Below, piece by piece: positions 8,206-19,770 of a stretch of 64,000 nt of DNA. Every line of letters begins with the position of its first letter. Position 1 is the first letter of the stretch. The stretch is from Bacteroidales bacterium. GTDB lineage: Bacteria > Bacteroidota > Bacteroidia > Bacteroidales > UBA932. The notes under the pieces were generated by a model, which worked only from the letters and a program-made list of their open reading frames with translations, ran no database searches and was not told the DNA's origin. Location: contig JAAYJQ010000005.1 in NCBI GenBank assembly GCA_012522855.1, forward strand, positions 1 through 64,000, in the 5' to 3' direction. Both the position numbers and the translations under genes were made by a program.

Positions 8206-10077
8206 TCAGAATGGGAATAGCAACGGGAGGGCGAAAATCATGACGATACCCATCAGAATTTGAAGTGGCAAGCCGACTTTTACATAGTCCATGAATGTGT
8301 ATTGACCTGCCGACATCACAAGAACGTTTGGCGGAGTCGAGAACGGAGAAGCGAAAGACATACTTGCCGCTACCGTCACTGCAAATAAACACGGGATCGG
8401 GCTTACGCCGATACCTGTTGCCGCTGCGAGGGCGATTGGCGCCATGAGGACAGCCGTTACGGTGTTGCTGATGAAGATCGTCATCAGTGACGTCGCATAA
8501 TAAATCGCTCCAAGAACAACGTATGGCCCACTGCTGCCGAAGTTATTGATGATATAATCAGCAATCATCGTAGAGACTCCTGTTTTTTCCAGGGCTGTAG
8601 ACATCGGAAGCATCGCTGCGAAAAGCACGATTGTTTGCCAATTGATTGTTTTGTAAGCGGCTTCAACACTGCGAATACATCCTGTTATAACCATAAGAAC
8701 AGCTGCTAATAAAACTGCTGTAACCGGAGCGATCGGAATGCTTTCAATAGCCATTACCGCCACCATTGCCACCATGATGAGAGCCGCGATCGGAGCTTTG
8801 TAATCCAGCGTTACCTTTGCCGCTTCTTCAAGCGGCTCCCCTAGAACTACCCAGTTGTCCGACTCATTTCGAAGTCTTGCGATATCTTTCCACCTTCCTT
8901 GGACGAGAAGGACATCACCACCAAGAACTTTCTCTCCGCCTAAATTGTGAAGTATGTAGTCTTGCTTTCTTCTTATACCTAGAACATTAACATTAAATTT
9001 ACTTCTAAATCCAAGTTCTGTTATTGTTCTGTTTATCATCGATGAAGATGACATGATCAGAATTTCCGCAACTCCGATATCATAGAAATCCAACGAAGTT
9101 TTCGAGCTTGTTTGAGCACCTTTGTGTACGATTTCATCAGTGTGACTATCAAGTAGTTTTAGTGAGAAATCAGCTGCCAGTTTCTGTATCTTTTCTATAT
9201 CTCCCGATAAATAGAGCACATCATCTTTTTGAAGAGTTAAAGTTGGAGAAGCAAGTTGCTGATTGATGGTACGTACAAAACGATTATTCCCATGGCTTCT
9301 TCTAAGTTCCAGCACATTGACACCATACTCCCTGTATATATTCATGTCAACAATGGTTTTTCCGATGGCTGAAGAGCCGGATACGACATGAGCCCGGAAT
9401 AGATTATTGGAAATGCCGTATTCACGAACCAATTCCTTGAGAGACTTGCCTTGAATGGTTTTGTTTTTTTCGTTGTCTTTTGGAGAAAGGAAGATTTTGG
9501 TTGCCGGGATCAGGTAAAGCGTACCTACTATGACTGTAATGATGCCAACCGGCAAGAAAGAGAAGAATGCAAGTTCACCATAACCGGCCTTCGCTAAAGT
9601 ATCACTGATAATCAGGTTCGGAGGCGTACCGATCAGGGTCATCATTCCTCCCATGCTGCTGGCGAAAGCAAGCGGCATGAGCAGTCTCCTTGGAGATGTA
9701 CCGGCAGCTGCAGCCATACTGACAATGATGGGCAACATCAAAGCCACCGTGCCCGTATTGCTTACGAAAGCTCCGATACCGCTTGTCGCCAACATGACCA
9801 AAAGAAAAAGTTTGATTTCACTTGTGCCTGCGAGTTTCAAAATTCTACTGCTGATCATCTTGGCAAGACCTGTTTTGAAGATAGCGCCTCCCACGATGAA
9901 CAGACCTACCATCATAATGACGGTATTATTTGAAAAGCCAGCCAACCCCTCTGCCGGAGTAAGGACATTGCTTAACAATAATCCCAGCAGGGCACACATA
10001 GCCACAAGGTCCGAGCGAACTTTACCATTGATAAAGAACGCCGCCGCGACCAAAAGAATAATTAACGTTATCCACAT
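8206..10077 (-). CDS. DASS/SLC13-family anion transporter with two RCK_C domains
   Basis: Inner-membrane permease of 623 residues. Two blocks of hydrophobic helices (about 1-190 and 410-623) surround a soluble middle region with two TrkA-C-like repeats (about 205-300 and 315-400; VVSGSSAIGKTI, LTLQKDDVLYLSGD and GGDVLLVQG). The family motifs SNTGTVALMLPI and ISNTVTAVLMAPIALA, one in each half, match the divalent anion:sodium symporter superfamily, which carries sulfate, dicarboxylates or tellurite-like anions. Substrate is unknown. It starts 3 bases after the nth stop and is presumably read from ftsE-nth. The gene is visibly more AT-rich than both neighbours, especially 8850-9500, which suggests later acquisition. 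Confidence 0.85.
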   Translation of the reverse strand: MWITLIILLVAAAFFINGKVRSDLVAMCALLGLLLSNVLTPAEGLAGFSNNTVIMMVGLFIVGGAIFKTGLAKMISSRILKLAGTSEIKLFLLVMLATSGIGAFVSNTGTVALMLPIIVSMAAAAGTSPRRLLMPLAFASSMGGMMTLIGTPPNLIISDTLAKAGYGELAFFSFLPVGIITVIVGTLYLIPATKIFLSPKDNEKNKTIQGKSLKELVREYGISNNLFRAHVVSGSSAIGKTIVDMNIYREYGVNVLELRRSHGNNRFVRTINQQLASPTLTLQKDDVLYLSGDIEKIQKLAADFSLKLLDSHTDEIVHKGAQTSSKTSLDFYDIGVAEILIMSSSSMINRTITELGFRSKFNVNVLGIRRKQDYILHNLGGEKVLGGDVLLVQGRWKDIARLRNESDNWVVLGEPLEEAAKVTLDYKAPIAALIMVAMVAVMAIESIPIAPVTAVLLAAVLMVITGCIRSVEAAYKTINWQTIVLFAAMLPMSTALEKTGVSTMIADYIINNFGSSGPYVVLGAIYYATSLMTIFISNTVTAVLMAPIALAAATGIGVSPIPCLFAVTVAASMSFASPFSTPPNVLVMSAGQYTFMDYVKVGLPLQILMGIVMIFALPLLFPF

Positions 10078-10080
10078 ATG

Positions 10081-10737
10081 CTAAGTAAGATTTTCTGTAG
10101 TTGGGTTTCGCTGCGCGTAATCCCTGCACCAGTTTCGCAGTCCGCATTCCCCGCACCGGGGCGCCCTTGCCGTACAGGTGTAGCGGCCATGCAGGATCAG
10201 CCAGTGATGGGCCTTCGCCCGGATTTCGACGGGGATATTCCTTTCCAGTTCCTTTTCGACCGCCTTGACCGTCCTCCCGTCGGAAAGTCCCAGCCGGCGA
10301 GAGACCCGGAACACATGGGTGTCGACCGCGATCACGGGCTTGTCGTACAGAACGGAGGCAATCACGTTCGCGGTTTTGCGGCCGACTCCGGGCAAACTCA
10401 TCAGCGCCTTGGTGTCGGAGGGAACTTCCCCGTCGAAATCCGCCATCAGCTTTTGCGCCATACCGATCAAGTACTTCGTTTTGCTGTTGGGGTAGGTAAT
10501 GGATTTGACGTAGGGAAAGACCTCGTCGAAGGTGGTTGCCGCAAGGTCGGCAGGGGAGGGGAATCGCTTGAACAATTCCGGGGCGGCCATATTCACCCTG
10601 CGATCCGTACACTGGGCGGACAGGATGACGGCGACCAGCAGCTGGTAGGGAGAGGTGTAATGCAATTCCGTTTCCGCAACGGGAGCGTTCTTCAAGAACC
10701 AATTCAGGATTTGTACGTATCTCTGTTTTTTTTGCAT
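10081..10737 (-). CDS. nth: Endonuclease III (DNA glycosylase/AP lyase)
   Basis: Base-excision repair enzyme removing oxidised pyrimidines and cleaving the abasic site. 218 residues from the ATG at 10737, which fits family length (E. coli Nth is 211); longer upstream extensions would run into ftsE. Visible: LSAQCTDRRVN, the helix-hairpin-helix LPGVGRKTANVIA with its catalytic lysine, the catalytic Asp in VDTHVFRVSRRLGL, and the C-terminal 4Fe-4S ligands spaced C-x6-C-x2-C-x5-C (CTARAPRCGECGLRNWC). It sits 8 bases after ftsE in an apparent ftsE-nth-transporter operon. Confidence 0.96.
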   Translation of the reverse strand: MQKKQRYVQILNWFLKNAPVAETELHYTSPYQLLVAVILSAQCTDRRVNMAAPELFKRFPSPADLAATTFDEVFPYVKSITYPNSKTKYLIGMAQKLMADFDGEVPSDTKALMSLPGVGRKTANVIASVLYDKPVIAVDTHVFRVSRRLGLSDGRTVKAVEKELERNIPVEIRAKAHHWLILHGRYTCTARAPRCGECGLRNWCRDYAQRNPTTENLT

Positions 10738-10745
10738 GCCGTAAA

Positions 10746-11480
10746 TCAAATGGTCAAGGCAAGGTCGATCACCTCGTTGTTGACATTTTCCGTACAAGTC
10801 TCATTTTTGCAGACAAAAATCCTGCCCGGATATTTTTCGAAGATATTCCGGTTGTGCGTGACCATGATGACGGCCGTTCCGTTCTCGCGATTGATCCGTG
10901 TCAAGAGTTTCAGGATGCCGTCGGCTGTTTCGTTGTCAAGATTGCCGGTCGGTTCGTCCGCGAGGATAACCTCGGGTTTGTTCAGGAGGGAACGGGCGAT
11001 CGCGATCCGTTGCTGTTCCCCGCCGGAAAGTTGGTGGGGCATTTTGTGGGCCTTGTGAACCACCCCTACATCCTCCAGCACTTCCAGAATCCGTTTGTCG
11101 ATCGCGGTCCGATCTTTCCATCCGGTTGCCTTCAGCACGAATTCAAGGTTTTTTTCCACTGTCCGGTCCATCAGCAACTGGAAATCCTGGAAAACAACCC
11201 CGAGTTTGCGCCTCAAATAGGGGACGTCGCGATCCTTGATTCCTTTGAGCTGGAAGCCGCAGACCTGTCCGGATCCCTTTCCAAGAGGATTCTCCCCGGT
11301 GATCGTGCGGATGATGGAGGTCTTGCCGGTGCCGACCTTGCCTACGATGTAGACGAAATCCCCCGGGAAGATCTCCATGTCAAGGTCGTAGATGACCGCG
11401 GTCTCTCCGTTGAAAATGTCCGCGCCGCGAAAAAAGACAATCGGCTCGTTTTTTGATGCAGTGTGGATGTTATCTTGCAT
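10746..11480 (-). CDS. ftsE: Cell-division ABC transporter ATP-binding protein FtsE
   Basis: ATPase of the FtsEX complex, which controls peptidoglycan hydrolases at the division site. 244 residues. Walker A is GKVGTGKTS, the signature is LSGGEQQRIAIARSLL, Walker B is VILADEPTGNLD, and the H-loop is VTHNR. The ATG at 11480 is preferred because the long upstream open frame would run through the divergent promoter region; a minus-strand TATATTTG box ends 11 bases before it. No ftsX lies adjacent. The truncated FtsX/LolE-like permease at the far end of the window is about 52 kb away and not obviously its partner. Confidence 0.9.
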   Translation of the reverse strand: MQDNIHTASKNEPIVFFRGADIFNGETAVIYDLDMEIFPGDFVYIVGKVGTGKTSIIRTITGENPLGKGSGQVCGFQLKGIKDRDVPYLRRKLGVVFQDFQLLMDRTVEKNLEFVLKATGWKDRTAIDKRILEVLEDVGVVHKAHKMPHQLSGGEQQRIAIARSLLNKPEVILADEPTGNLDNETADGILKLLTRINRENGTAVIMVTHNRNIFEKYPGRIFVCKNETCTENVNNEVIDLALTI

Positions 11481-11491
11481 ATTCACATTAA

Positions 11492-11499
11492 CAAATATA
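11492..11499 (-). promoter_or_regulatory. Predicted -7 box (TATATTTG) of the ftsE-nth operon
   Basis: TAnnTTTG match on the minus strand ending 11 bases before the ftsE ATG, giving a leader of only a few bases. It lies 12 bases from an oppositely oriented TATATTTG, forming a compact divergent promoter. Confidence 0.5.
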
Positions 11500-11511
11500 C
11501 CTTTTTTCAGG

Positions 11512-11529
11512 TATATTTGAGTAAATTTG
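11512..11529 (+). promoter_or_regulatory. Two overlapping predicted -7 boxes of the TPR-protein operon
   Basis: TATATTTG at 11512-11519 and TAAATTTG at 11522-11529 both match TAnnTTTG. The start codon of the TPR gene is at 11568, 38 bases past the second box. Either or both may be used. Confidence 0.5.
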
Positions 11530-11567
11530 CAAAATATTTTATTAGGAAACAAAACTTCGGAATCGAT

Positions 11568-14561
11568 ATGAAACGCAAACACATCGTGGCAGTGGTCGCT
11601 GCAATGGTATTCTGCCCGGGAATCAGCCTGATTGCTCAGGACTCCGCTCCCGAAACTTTCCGCCGCGCGATGGATCTCTACGAACGGGGCATGTTCGAGC
11701 GAGCCGCTACCTTGTTCGGCGCTTTGTATGCTGAAACGGGAGATTTTGTCGCGAAGGGCTATGAAACGCTCTGCTCCGTCCGGCTCCAGGAGCCCGGAAA
11801 CGAGCTTCTCGCCGCGGCGTATGCCTTCGAGTATCCGTACTCGTCCCTGATTCCGCAACTTCACTTTTACAACGCTCTCAACCTCTTTGACAAAGAAGAC
11901 TATGCCGAGGCTGCGAGTACCTTTTACAAGATCGAACGGAAGGATTTGTATGCCGACCAGCTCCCTGAATATTCTTTCAAGAAGTCCTACGCGCTCTTCG
12001 AAACGGGGGACATCCCGGCGGCCAAGTCCGGCTTCGAACTGGCTGAAAAAATGCCGCAATCGGACTATACGGCCCCGTCCCGGTACTCGCTGGGTTACAT
12101 CAACTACTCCGAAAAGCGGTTCCAGGAGGCTTATGACTGGTTTGAAAAAGCGGCGCGCGATCCCCGGTTCACCGACATGTCCAACTACTACATGCTGGAA
12201 TGCCGATTCATGCGGAAGGACTATGGGTATGTGACGGGCAACGGTCCGGAACTATACGAGCGTATTCCCAAGGAACGGCAGCCGCATCTGGCGCGGATCA
12301 TTTCCGAATCATTCCTGGCCACCGGAAATACGGCGAAGGCCCGGGAATATTACGACCGGATCGAGCGGAGCCGCAGGGACATGGATCGAAACGATTTCTT
12401 TTATGCCGGCTCTCTTTTCTACGCGGTCGATGATTTCTCCGGGGCGATCGACAACTATTCCCTTATGAAGGAACGGACCGATTCGATCGGACAGATCGCC
12501 AACTACCAGCTGGGCTACAGCTACATCCAGACCGGAAACAAGGTGGCTGCGATGCAAGCCTTCAAGGAGGCTTCCGAGCAGACCTACGATTTGGCAATCC
12601 AGGAAGATGCCCACTTCAACTACGCCAAGCTCTCTTTTGATCTGAATCACAATCCGACGGTCTTCGACGACTACATCGCGAAATATTCCGACAAGCAGAA
12701 AGGGGACCGGATCTACAGCTACATGGCGTTGTCTTCGCTCTACAATCACGATTATGCCGGAGCGGTGGAGGCCTACAGCCACATCGACCTGCTGGACGAC
12801 AATCAGAAAGCCAATTACATGCGGGCCAATTACCTGCGTGCCCACCAGTTGATCGAGAACGGATCCTGGAGGGATGCGATTCCCTGCCTGAGGGCGGCGG
12901 CGTATTACTCGGACCGTCGAGAGACGTTCAACCAACTCGCGCGTTACTGGCTGGGAGAAGCCTATTACCGGAGCGAACAGTTTGAACAGGCGGTAGAGAC
13001 GTTCAAAGACTTGTACAATATCTCTGCCCTGGACGGGAAGGAGGAAGGGAATTTAATTCCCTATGATCTTGCCTACAGCTATTTCCGTCTGGAGGACTAC
13101 GACAACGCCTCCAAATGGTTCGATCAGTATCTGGCCGCGAAGAATCCGCTGCAGGGAAAAGACGCAGCCGTGCGCCGCGCCGACTGCGACTTCATCCGGA
13201 AGGACTATGCGATCGCCATCCAGAAATACGAAGCAGCCACTGAGCGCTTCAATTATTCGGACAATCTGTATCCGTTCTACCGGGCCGGAATCGCGTACGG
13301 CCTCCTCGGGGACCGGGACAAAAAGGTTCAGGCCCTTTCTGGAGCGGAACATGCGGATCCGTCCGCCGCTTATTATGCCGAGGCCTTGTACGAATTGGGC
13401 CGGGCCTATGTGGCCGTGGACCGGAACGACGAAGCCATGGACTGTTTCCGGAAACTCAGCGCTTCGACCCAGGACAAGTCCATGATCGCCCGCTCGCTGA
13501 TCGAGTTGGGAATGATTTTCCGCAACCTGTCTGAATTCAACCAGGCCCTTGAATATTACAAGCAGGTCGTCCAGGAGATGCCTGAGACGGAGTATGCGGA
13601 AAACGCTTTGCTCGCCATCGAGTCCATCTATCAGTCTCAGGGAAGGACCGACGAGTATCTGGACTATGCCGAGGCGATCGGCGGGGTCAAGGGAAAGACG
13701 GACAGTGAAAAAGAGGAAATGTACTTCAATGCGGCCGAGCAATTGTACCTGACTGATCACTACAGCAAGTCGCTCACCGCGCTGCAGAATTATCTGGAGC
13801 GCTATCCGCAGGGGAGCAAGGTGGGACAGGCGAGCTTCTACATCGCGGAATGTTACCGCAACTTGGGGAACAAGGAACAGGCTTGCGACTGGTACCGGCA
13901 GGCTATCGACCGGGGGAGCGCCGACTCATTCACCGAAATCGCCATGCTGAATTTTTCCCGCCTTTCTTATGAACTGGAGCGCTTCCGGGATGCTTACGGC
14001 GGGTATTCCTCCCTGCTTCAGGCAGCCCGCCTTGAAAACAACCGGCATGCTGCCCGCATCGGTATGATGCGATCCGCCTACCGAGGGCAGGAATATGCCG
14101 CCGCGATTTCCGGCGCCGGGAAGGTGAAAGCGGATTCGAAGAGTTCCGCGGACGAACTTCGGGAAGCGGATTTCGTGATCGCGAAATCCAATCTCTCAAC
14201 GGGCGAGCGTGATAAGGCTTTCGAACTCTTCACGCGGCTCAGTGTCGATCCCGCTACGCAAGAAGGGGCCGAGGCCGCCTTCATGCTCATCCAAGATGCC
14301 TATGATCAGGGGCGGTACGAAGAGGTGGAAAAGAAAGTCTACAGTTTCGCCGACGCTGCCGGAAACCAGTCCTACTGGCTGGCCAAGGCCTTTATCGTTC
14401 TGGGAGACTCCTTCGCCGAACGGGATAATTACGATCAGGCTAAGGCGACCTTTGAAAGCATACTGAACGGCTATCAGCCGGTCGCGGGTACGGCGGATGA
14501 TGTGCTTGACAATGTCCGTATGCGTTTGGGTAAACTTCAGAACTTGATGAACGAAAAATGA
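11568..14561 (+). CDS. Large exported tetratricopeptide-repeat protein
   Basis: 997 residues from the ATG at 11568, which opens a Sec signal peptide (KRKHIVAVVAAMVFCPGISLIAQ region, cleavage likely after residue 24). The open frame continues upstream to 11463, but that part contains the promoters. The mature protein is almost wholly helical repeats with TPR-type spacing, for example YELGRAYVAVDRNDEAMDCF, LIELGMIFRNLSEFNQALEY and SFYIAECYRNLGNKEQACDW. It overlaps the following outer-membrane protein gene by 4 bases (ATGA), so the two are translationally coupled and probably act together at the outer membrane. TPR arrays bind partner proteins; the partner is unknown. Confidence 0.8.
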   Translation: MKRKHIVAVVAAMVFCPGISLIAQDSAPETFRRAMDLYERGMFERAATLFGALYAETGDFVAKGYETLCSVRLQEPGNELLAAAYAFEYPYSSLIPQLHFYNALNLFDKEDYAEAASTFYKIERKDLYADQLPEYSFKKSYALFETGDIPAAKSGFELAEKMPQSDYTAPSRYSLGYINYSEKRFQEAYDWFEKAARDPRFTDMSNYYMLECRFMRKDYGYVTGNGPELYERIPKERQPHLARIISESFLATGNTAKAREYYDRIERSRRDMDRNDFFYAGSLFYAVDDFSGAIDNYSLMKERTDSIGQIANYQLGYSYIQTGNKVAAMQAFKEASEQTYDLAIQEDAHFNYAKLSFDLNHNPTVFDDYIAKYSDKQKGDRIYSYMALSSLYNHDYAGAVEAYSHIDLLDDNQKANYMRANYLRAHQLIENGSWRDAIPCLRAAAYYSDRRETFNQLARYWLGEAYYRSEQFEQAVETFKDLYNISALDGKEEGNLIPYDLAYSYFRLEDYDNASKWFDQYLAAKNPLQGKDAAVRRADCDFIRKDYAIAIQKYEAATERFNYSDNLYPFYRAGIAYGLLGDRDKKVQALSGAEHADPSAAYYAEALYELGRAYVAVDRNDEAMDCFRKLSASTQDKSMIARSLIELGMIFRNLSEFNQALEYYKQVVQEMPETEYAENALLAIESIYQSQGRTDEYLDYAEAIGGVKGKTDSEKEEMYFNAAEQLYLTDHYSKSLTALQNYLERYPQGSKVGQASFYIAECYRNLGNKEQACDWYRQAIDRGSADSFTEIAMLNFSRLSYELERFRDAYGGYSSLLQAARLENNRHAARIGMMRSAYRGQEYAAAISGAGKVKADSKSSADELREADFVIAKSNLSTGERDKAFELFTRLSVDPATQEGAEAAFMLIQDAYDQGRYEEVEKKVYSFADAAGNQSYWLAKAFIVLGDSFAERDNYDQAKATFESILNGYQPVAGTADDVLDNVRMRLGKLQNLMNEK

Positions 14562-16375
14562 AAACGAACAGCCTATTTCTGAGCGCTCTGGCTTGCTTGC
14601 TGACGGCTCCTTTCTCTTTAGGGCAGAATCTCAATCCCACGGTCGAAGTGACCAATGTCTATCAGGGAAAGCCTTCCGACGTGCGCAAGCCCCGGATCGG
14701 GATGAACATTCCGGATTCCCTGATGCGGTTCGACTTGGATTTCAACTATGAAGTTTTCGACCCTCCGTACGGCGGTTCCTACAGCTTCAAGCCCTACATG
14801 CTGGACATGCGTCCCGAGAAGGATGCGTATCGGGGGAAATCGCTCTATTTCAAAGCAGGGGCGGGCTATCCGCTGCATCCCGAACTTGAATTTGTGTACA
14901 GCCCGGAGCTGGACGGACGGTTCCAGTTCAGCGTCTATGCCACGCACCGCTCTTTCATCGGGAATTATCACCGGCTTGCTCCGCAGCAGGAGGGCGATAC
15001 GGCGGGGGTGTGGGCTTTCCGGAAAAGCGGAGATCACTTCAAGGGCTATGACCTGCTGACAACCGCCGGCTTCGATGGACGGGTAAGTTGGGACAAGACC
15101 CTTTTCTCTTTCGGCGTCGGCTACTACGGCCTGATGACGAAGGACATGATCGCGAAGCGGGGCTACAACGCAGCCGACTTCAATCTCCGGGTTAGCGGCA
15201 AGGGTAACCGTGGCACTTACTTCTTGTACGACGCCGGGCTTTCCGGACGGTTCGCGAGCGACAACTTGGAGACCGAAGCCCTGCTTTTCGGGCCTCCGTT
15301 GATGACTTCCGGGAAGCACCGGCTTGATGAAAGCTATTTTGTGCTGGACGGAGTAATCGGTCAGGTGCTCGATGATACGCACCGGTTCCTGGTCGGTTTC
15401 GAAGGTTCCACCTATTCCTACGGAAACGTATTCGAGGGAAGTTTCGGCCGACTTGCCCTGATGCCGCGCTATCAGTTCCGCAAAGGGTCCTTGAACTTGA
15501 GTTTGGGCCTCCGGATCGAAGGTCTTGTCAGAGGGGATCAGAAAGACTCCGCCGGCTTCCTAGCCATCAGCCAAAAAAAGGGGAAGACGGTTTATCCCGA
15601 CGTGCATGCCTCGCTGGAGGTCGTCCCGGATCATCTTCTGCTCTATGGCGACGTCAGCGGGGGCAGCCTGCTGAATCCCTATGCCTCGCTTATCGGGGCG
15701 AATCACCAGGTGACGCCTTATTATGCATGGGGCGCCTGCCCGCTCATTGACAACGGGATCGAGCGAGTTAACGCCAGAGTCGGAATCAAGGGCAGCATCG
15801 CCTCGCGTCTCCAATACGACCTTCGCGCAGGGGGCGCCGTCTATGAAAACGGTCTGACAGATGGCATACGGGCTTTATTAGAGGGCTATATCTCGCCTAT
15901 GAATATGAATAGGCCTGCTCTATTGTATGCGGATTACGGCCTGTACTATGCCGATCTCCTCCTTTCCTGGAAGTCCGCCAAGGTGGTCATCGATGCGGGC
16001 GTGCATTACCGCCGCAACGAATTCGAGTCGCTTCGAAACGTGCAGACAGAGACTGAAGGCAACCTGTACCAGCACCTGTACCTGCAACTTCCCTCCTTCT
16101 CCGGGAATCTGCGGGCGGTGTACGACATCAATCCTCGGATCTACCTCGGTATCGATCTGGAGGCTGCGACTTCCCGGTCGACGCAGAGCAGTCTGGAAGA
16201 GACTTGGAAGATTCCCGGCTACGTGGATCTGGGGGCACTGACCGGTTATTGGATCACCCGGAAGTTCGGGATCTACGCGAAAGCCGGAAATCTGTTGAAC
16301 ATGACCGTCCAGCGAAATCCGTTGTATGCGGAGAGCGGACCTTGGTTTACCACCGGGATTACCCTGAGTTTGTAG
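14558..16375 (+). CDS. Outer-membrane beta-barrel protein (TonB-receptor-like barrel without plug)
   Basis: 605 residues with a signal peptide (LFLSALACLLTAPFSLG, cleaved near residue 22). After about 60 residues the sequence becomes alternating amphipathic strands rich in Tyr, Gly and Phe (GKSLYFKAGAGYPLHPELEF, YALLYADYGLYYADLLLS-type stretches), and it ends with WFTTGITLSL as expected for a barrel. There is no CarboxypepD_reg or plug domain, so it is not a standard TonB receptor; length and style match the Bacteroidota TonB-dependent-receptor-like barrel group. It is translationally coupled to the TPR gene. Function unknown. Confidence 0.7.
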   Translation: MKTNSLFLSALACLLTAPFSLGQNLNPTVEVTNVYQGKPSDVRKPRIGMNIPDSLMRFDLDFNYEVFDPPYGGSYSFKPYMLDMRPEKDAYRGKSLYFKAGAGYPLHPELEFVYSPELDGRFQFSVYATHRSFIGNYHRLAPQQEGDTAGVWAFRKSGDHFKGYDLLTTAGFDGRVSWDKTLFSFGVGYYGLMTKDMIAKRGYNAADFNLRVSGKGNRGTYFLYDAGLSGRFASDNLETEALLFGPPLMTSGKHRLDESYFVLDGVIGQVLDDTHRFLVGFEGSTYSYGNVFEGSFGRLALMPRYQFRKGSLNLSLGLRIEGLVRGDQKDSAGFLAISQKKGKTVYPDVHASLEVVPDHLLLYGDVSGGSLLNPYASLIGANHQVTPYYAWGACPLIDNGIERVNARVGIKGSIASRLQYDLRAGGAVYENGLTDGIRALLEGYISPMNMNRPALLYADYGLYYADLLLSWKSAKVVIDAGVHYRRNEFESLRNVQTETEGNLYQHLYLQLPSFSGNLRAVYDINPRIYLGIDLEAATSRSTQSSLEETWKIPGYVDLGALTGYWITRKFGIYAKAGNLLNMTVQRNPLYAESGPWFTTGITLSL

Positions 16376-16384
16376 AAAATTTCG

Positions 16385-16392
16385 TATATTTG
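16385..16392 (+). promoter_or_regulatory. Predicted -7 box (TATATTTG) of gyrB
   Basis: TAnnTTTG match 10 bases past the stop of the barrel-protein gene, with TTTG at 16370-16373 as an upstream element at short spacing. The gyrB ATG is at 16465, leaving a leader of about 65 bases. That leader contains an imperfect hairpin (AACCCTT, then AAGGGGGTT, 16406-16429) that could end upstream transcription or act as an attenuator. Confidence 0.5.
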
Positions 16393-16455
16393 TCTGTTTT
16401 TGACAACCCTTGTTTTGGAAGGGGGTTTTCTATCGGTAGAACTGAGAAATTTTGA

Positions 16456-18480
<2,025 letters not shown>

Positions 18481-18492
18481 TTTTTTACGAAT

Positions 18493-19761
18493 ATGATACA
18501 GGACATCTTTGATCGGATATCGAGAGATTCCGGCGGACCGATCGGTCAGTACTATGAGCATGGCTACGGCTATTACATGTTTCCGCAGTTGGAAGGAGAA
18601 CTGGGCCCCCATATGAAGTTCAACGGAGTGGAAATGCTCAACTGGAGTCTGAACAACTATCTCGGACTCGCCAACGACCCGGAAGTCCGCAAGGCGGATG
18701 CCGATGCGGCGAAAGAATGGGGACTGGCCTATCCGATGGGAAGCCGCATGCTCACGGGGCAGACCAAGTACCATGTCGAACTTGAAAACCGCTTTGCCGC
18801 TTTCGAGAAGAAGGAAGCCGCCTTCTTGTTCAACTTTGGCTACCAAGGGATCGTGTCCTCCATCGACGCCTTGACGAGCCGTCATGACGTGCTCGTCTAC
18901 GACTCTGAGTCGCATGCCTGCCTGTTGGACGGTGTCCGTCTGCACAGGGGCCAGAGTTTCAAATTCCGTCATAACGACATCGAACACTGCGAGAAGGTAC
19001 TCGCGCGCGCCTGCAAAGTCGCTGACGAGAACGGAGGCGGTGTGATGCTCATTACGGAAGGCGTTTTCGGGATGACGGGCGCGTTGGGCATTTTGGATCA
19101 AATCGCCGCCTTGAAGAAGAAATATCCGTTCCGCATCTTCGTGGACGATGCCCATGGATTCGGCATCATGGGGAAACATGGAAGGGGGACTTCCGAGGAA
19201 CTGAATTGCATAGACGAAGTCGATATCTACATCGCTGCCTTTGCAAAGTCGATGTCCAGTATCGGCGGCTTCGTTGCAGGTCCGAAGGACATCATCAGGT
19301 ACCTGAAGTTCAACATGCGTTCCCAGGTATATGCGAAGGCGCTTCCGATGCCCCTTGTGATCGGCAACTTGAAGCGTCTCGAGATCATTGACAGCCCGAA
19401 GGGAGACGAACTCCGGGAACGGCTGTTCACCATCACCCGCGCCCTGCAGGACGGCTTCCGCAAGGAGGGCTTCGACATCGGACCCGCTCAGGCATGTGTG
19501 TCTCCGGTCCATGTGAAGGGAGGCCTCGCGGAAGCGACCCAGATCGTGAAGGATTTGCGGGAGAACTACAAGATTTTCTGCTCGATAGTTATCTATCCGG
19601 TCATTCCGAAGGGCATGATCATCTTCCGGATCATCGCGACCGCGGCGCATACGATGGAAGATGTGGATTATACGCTCAACGCTTTCAAGGAGATCCGAGC
19701 GAAACTCGACAAGGGTTATTATTCCAGCGGTGAGCTTGCCTCTATGACGGTCATGAAATAG
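18493..19761 (+). CDS. Alpha-oxoamine synthase (serine palmitoyl-/cysteate acyl-transferase-like)
   Basis: PLP enzyme of 422 residues in the family that condenses an amino acid with an acyl thioester (KBL, BioF, serine palmitoyltransferase, cysteate acyltransferase). Motifs: NNYLGLANDP, GSRMLTGQTKYHVELE, DSESHACLLDG, VDDAHGFGIMGKHGRG, and the Schiff-base lysine K252 in AFAKSMSSIGGFVAG. The N-terminus (IQDIFDRISRDSGGPIG) matches a Bacteroidota-wide subgroup distinct from the classical SPT. The neighbouring SDR gene, 9 bases on, is what a 3-keto-sphinganine or 3-keto-capnine reductase would be. The pair therefore probably makes the long-chain base of sphingolipids or sulfonolipids. The amino-acid substrate cannot be told by eye. 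Confidence 0.82.
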   Translation: MIQDIFDRISRDSGGPIGQYYEHGYGYYMFPQLEGELGPHMKFNGVEMLNWSLNNYLGLANDPEVRKADADAAKEWGLAYPMGSRMLTGQTKYHVELENRFAAFEKKEAAFLFNFGYQGIVSSIDALTSRHDVLVYDSESHACLLDGVRLHRGQSFKFRHNDIEHCEKVLARACKVADENGGGVMLITEGVFGMTGALGILDQIAALKKKYPFRIFVDDAHGFGIMGKHGRGTSEELNCIDEVDIYIAAFAKSMSSIGGFVAGPKDIIRYLKFNMRSQVYAKALPMPLVIGNLKRLEIIDSPKGDELRERLFTITRALQDGFRKEGFDIGPAQACVSPVHVKGGLAEATQIVKDLRENYKIFCSIVIYPVIPKGMIIFRIIATAAHTMEDVDYTLNAFKEIRAKLDKGYYSSGELASMTVMK

Positions 19762-19770
19762 CGTCCGCAT

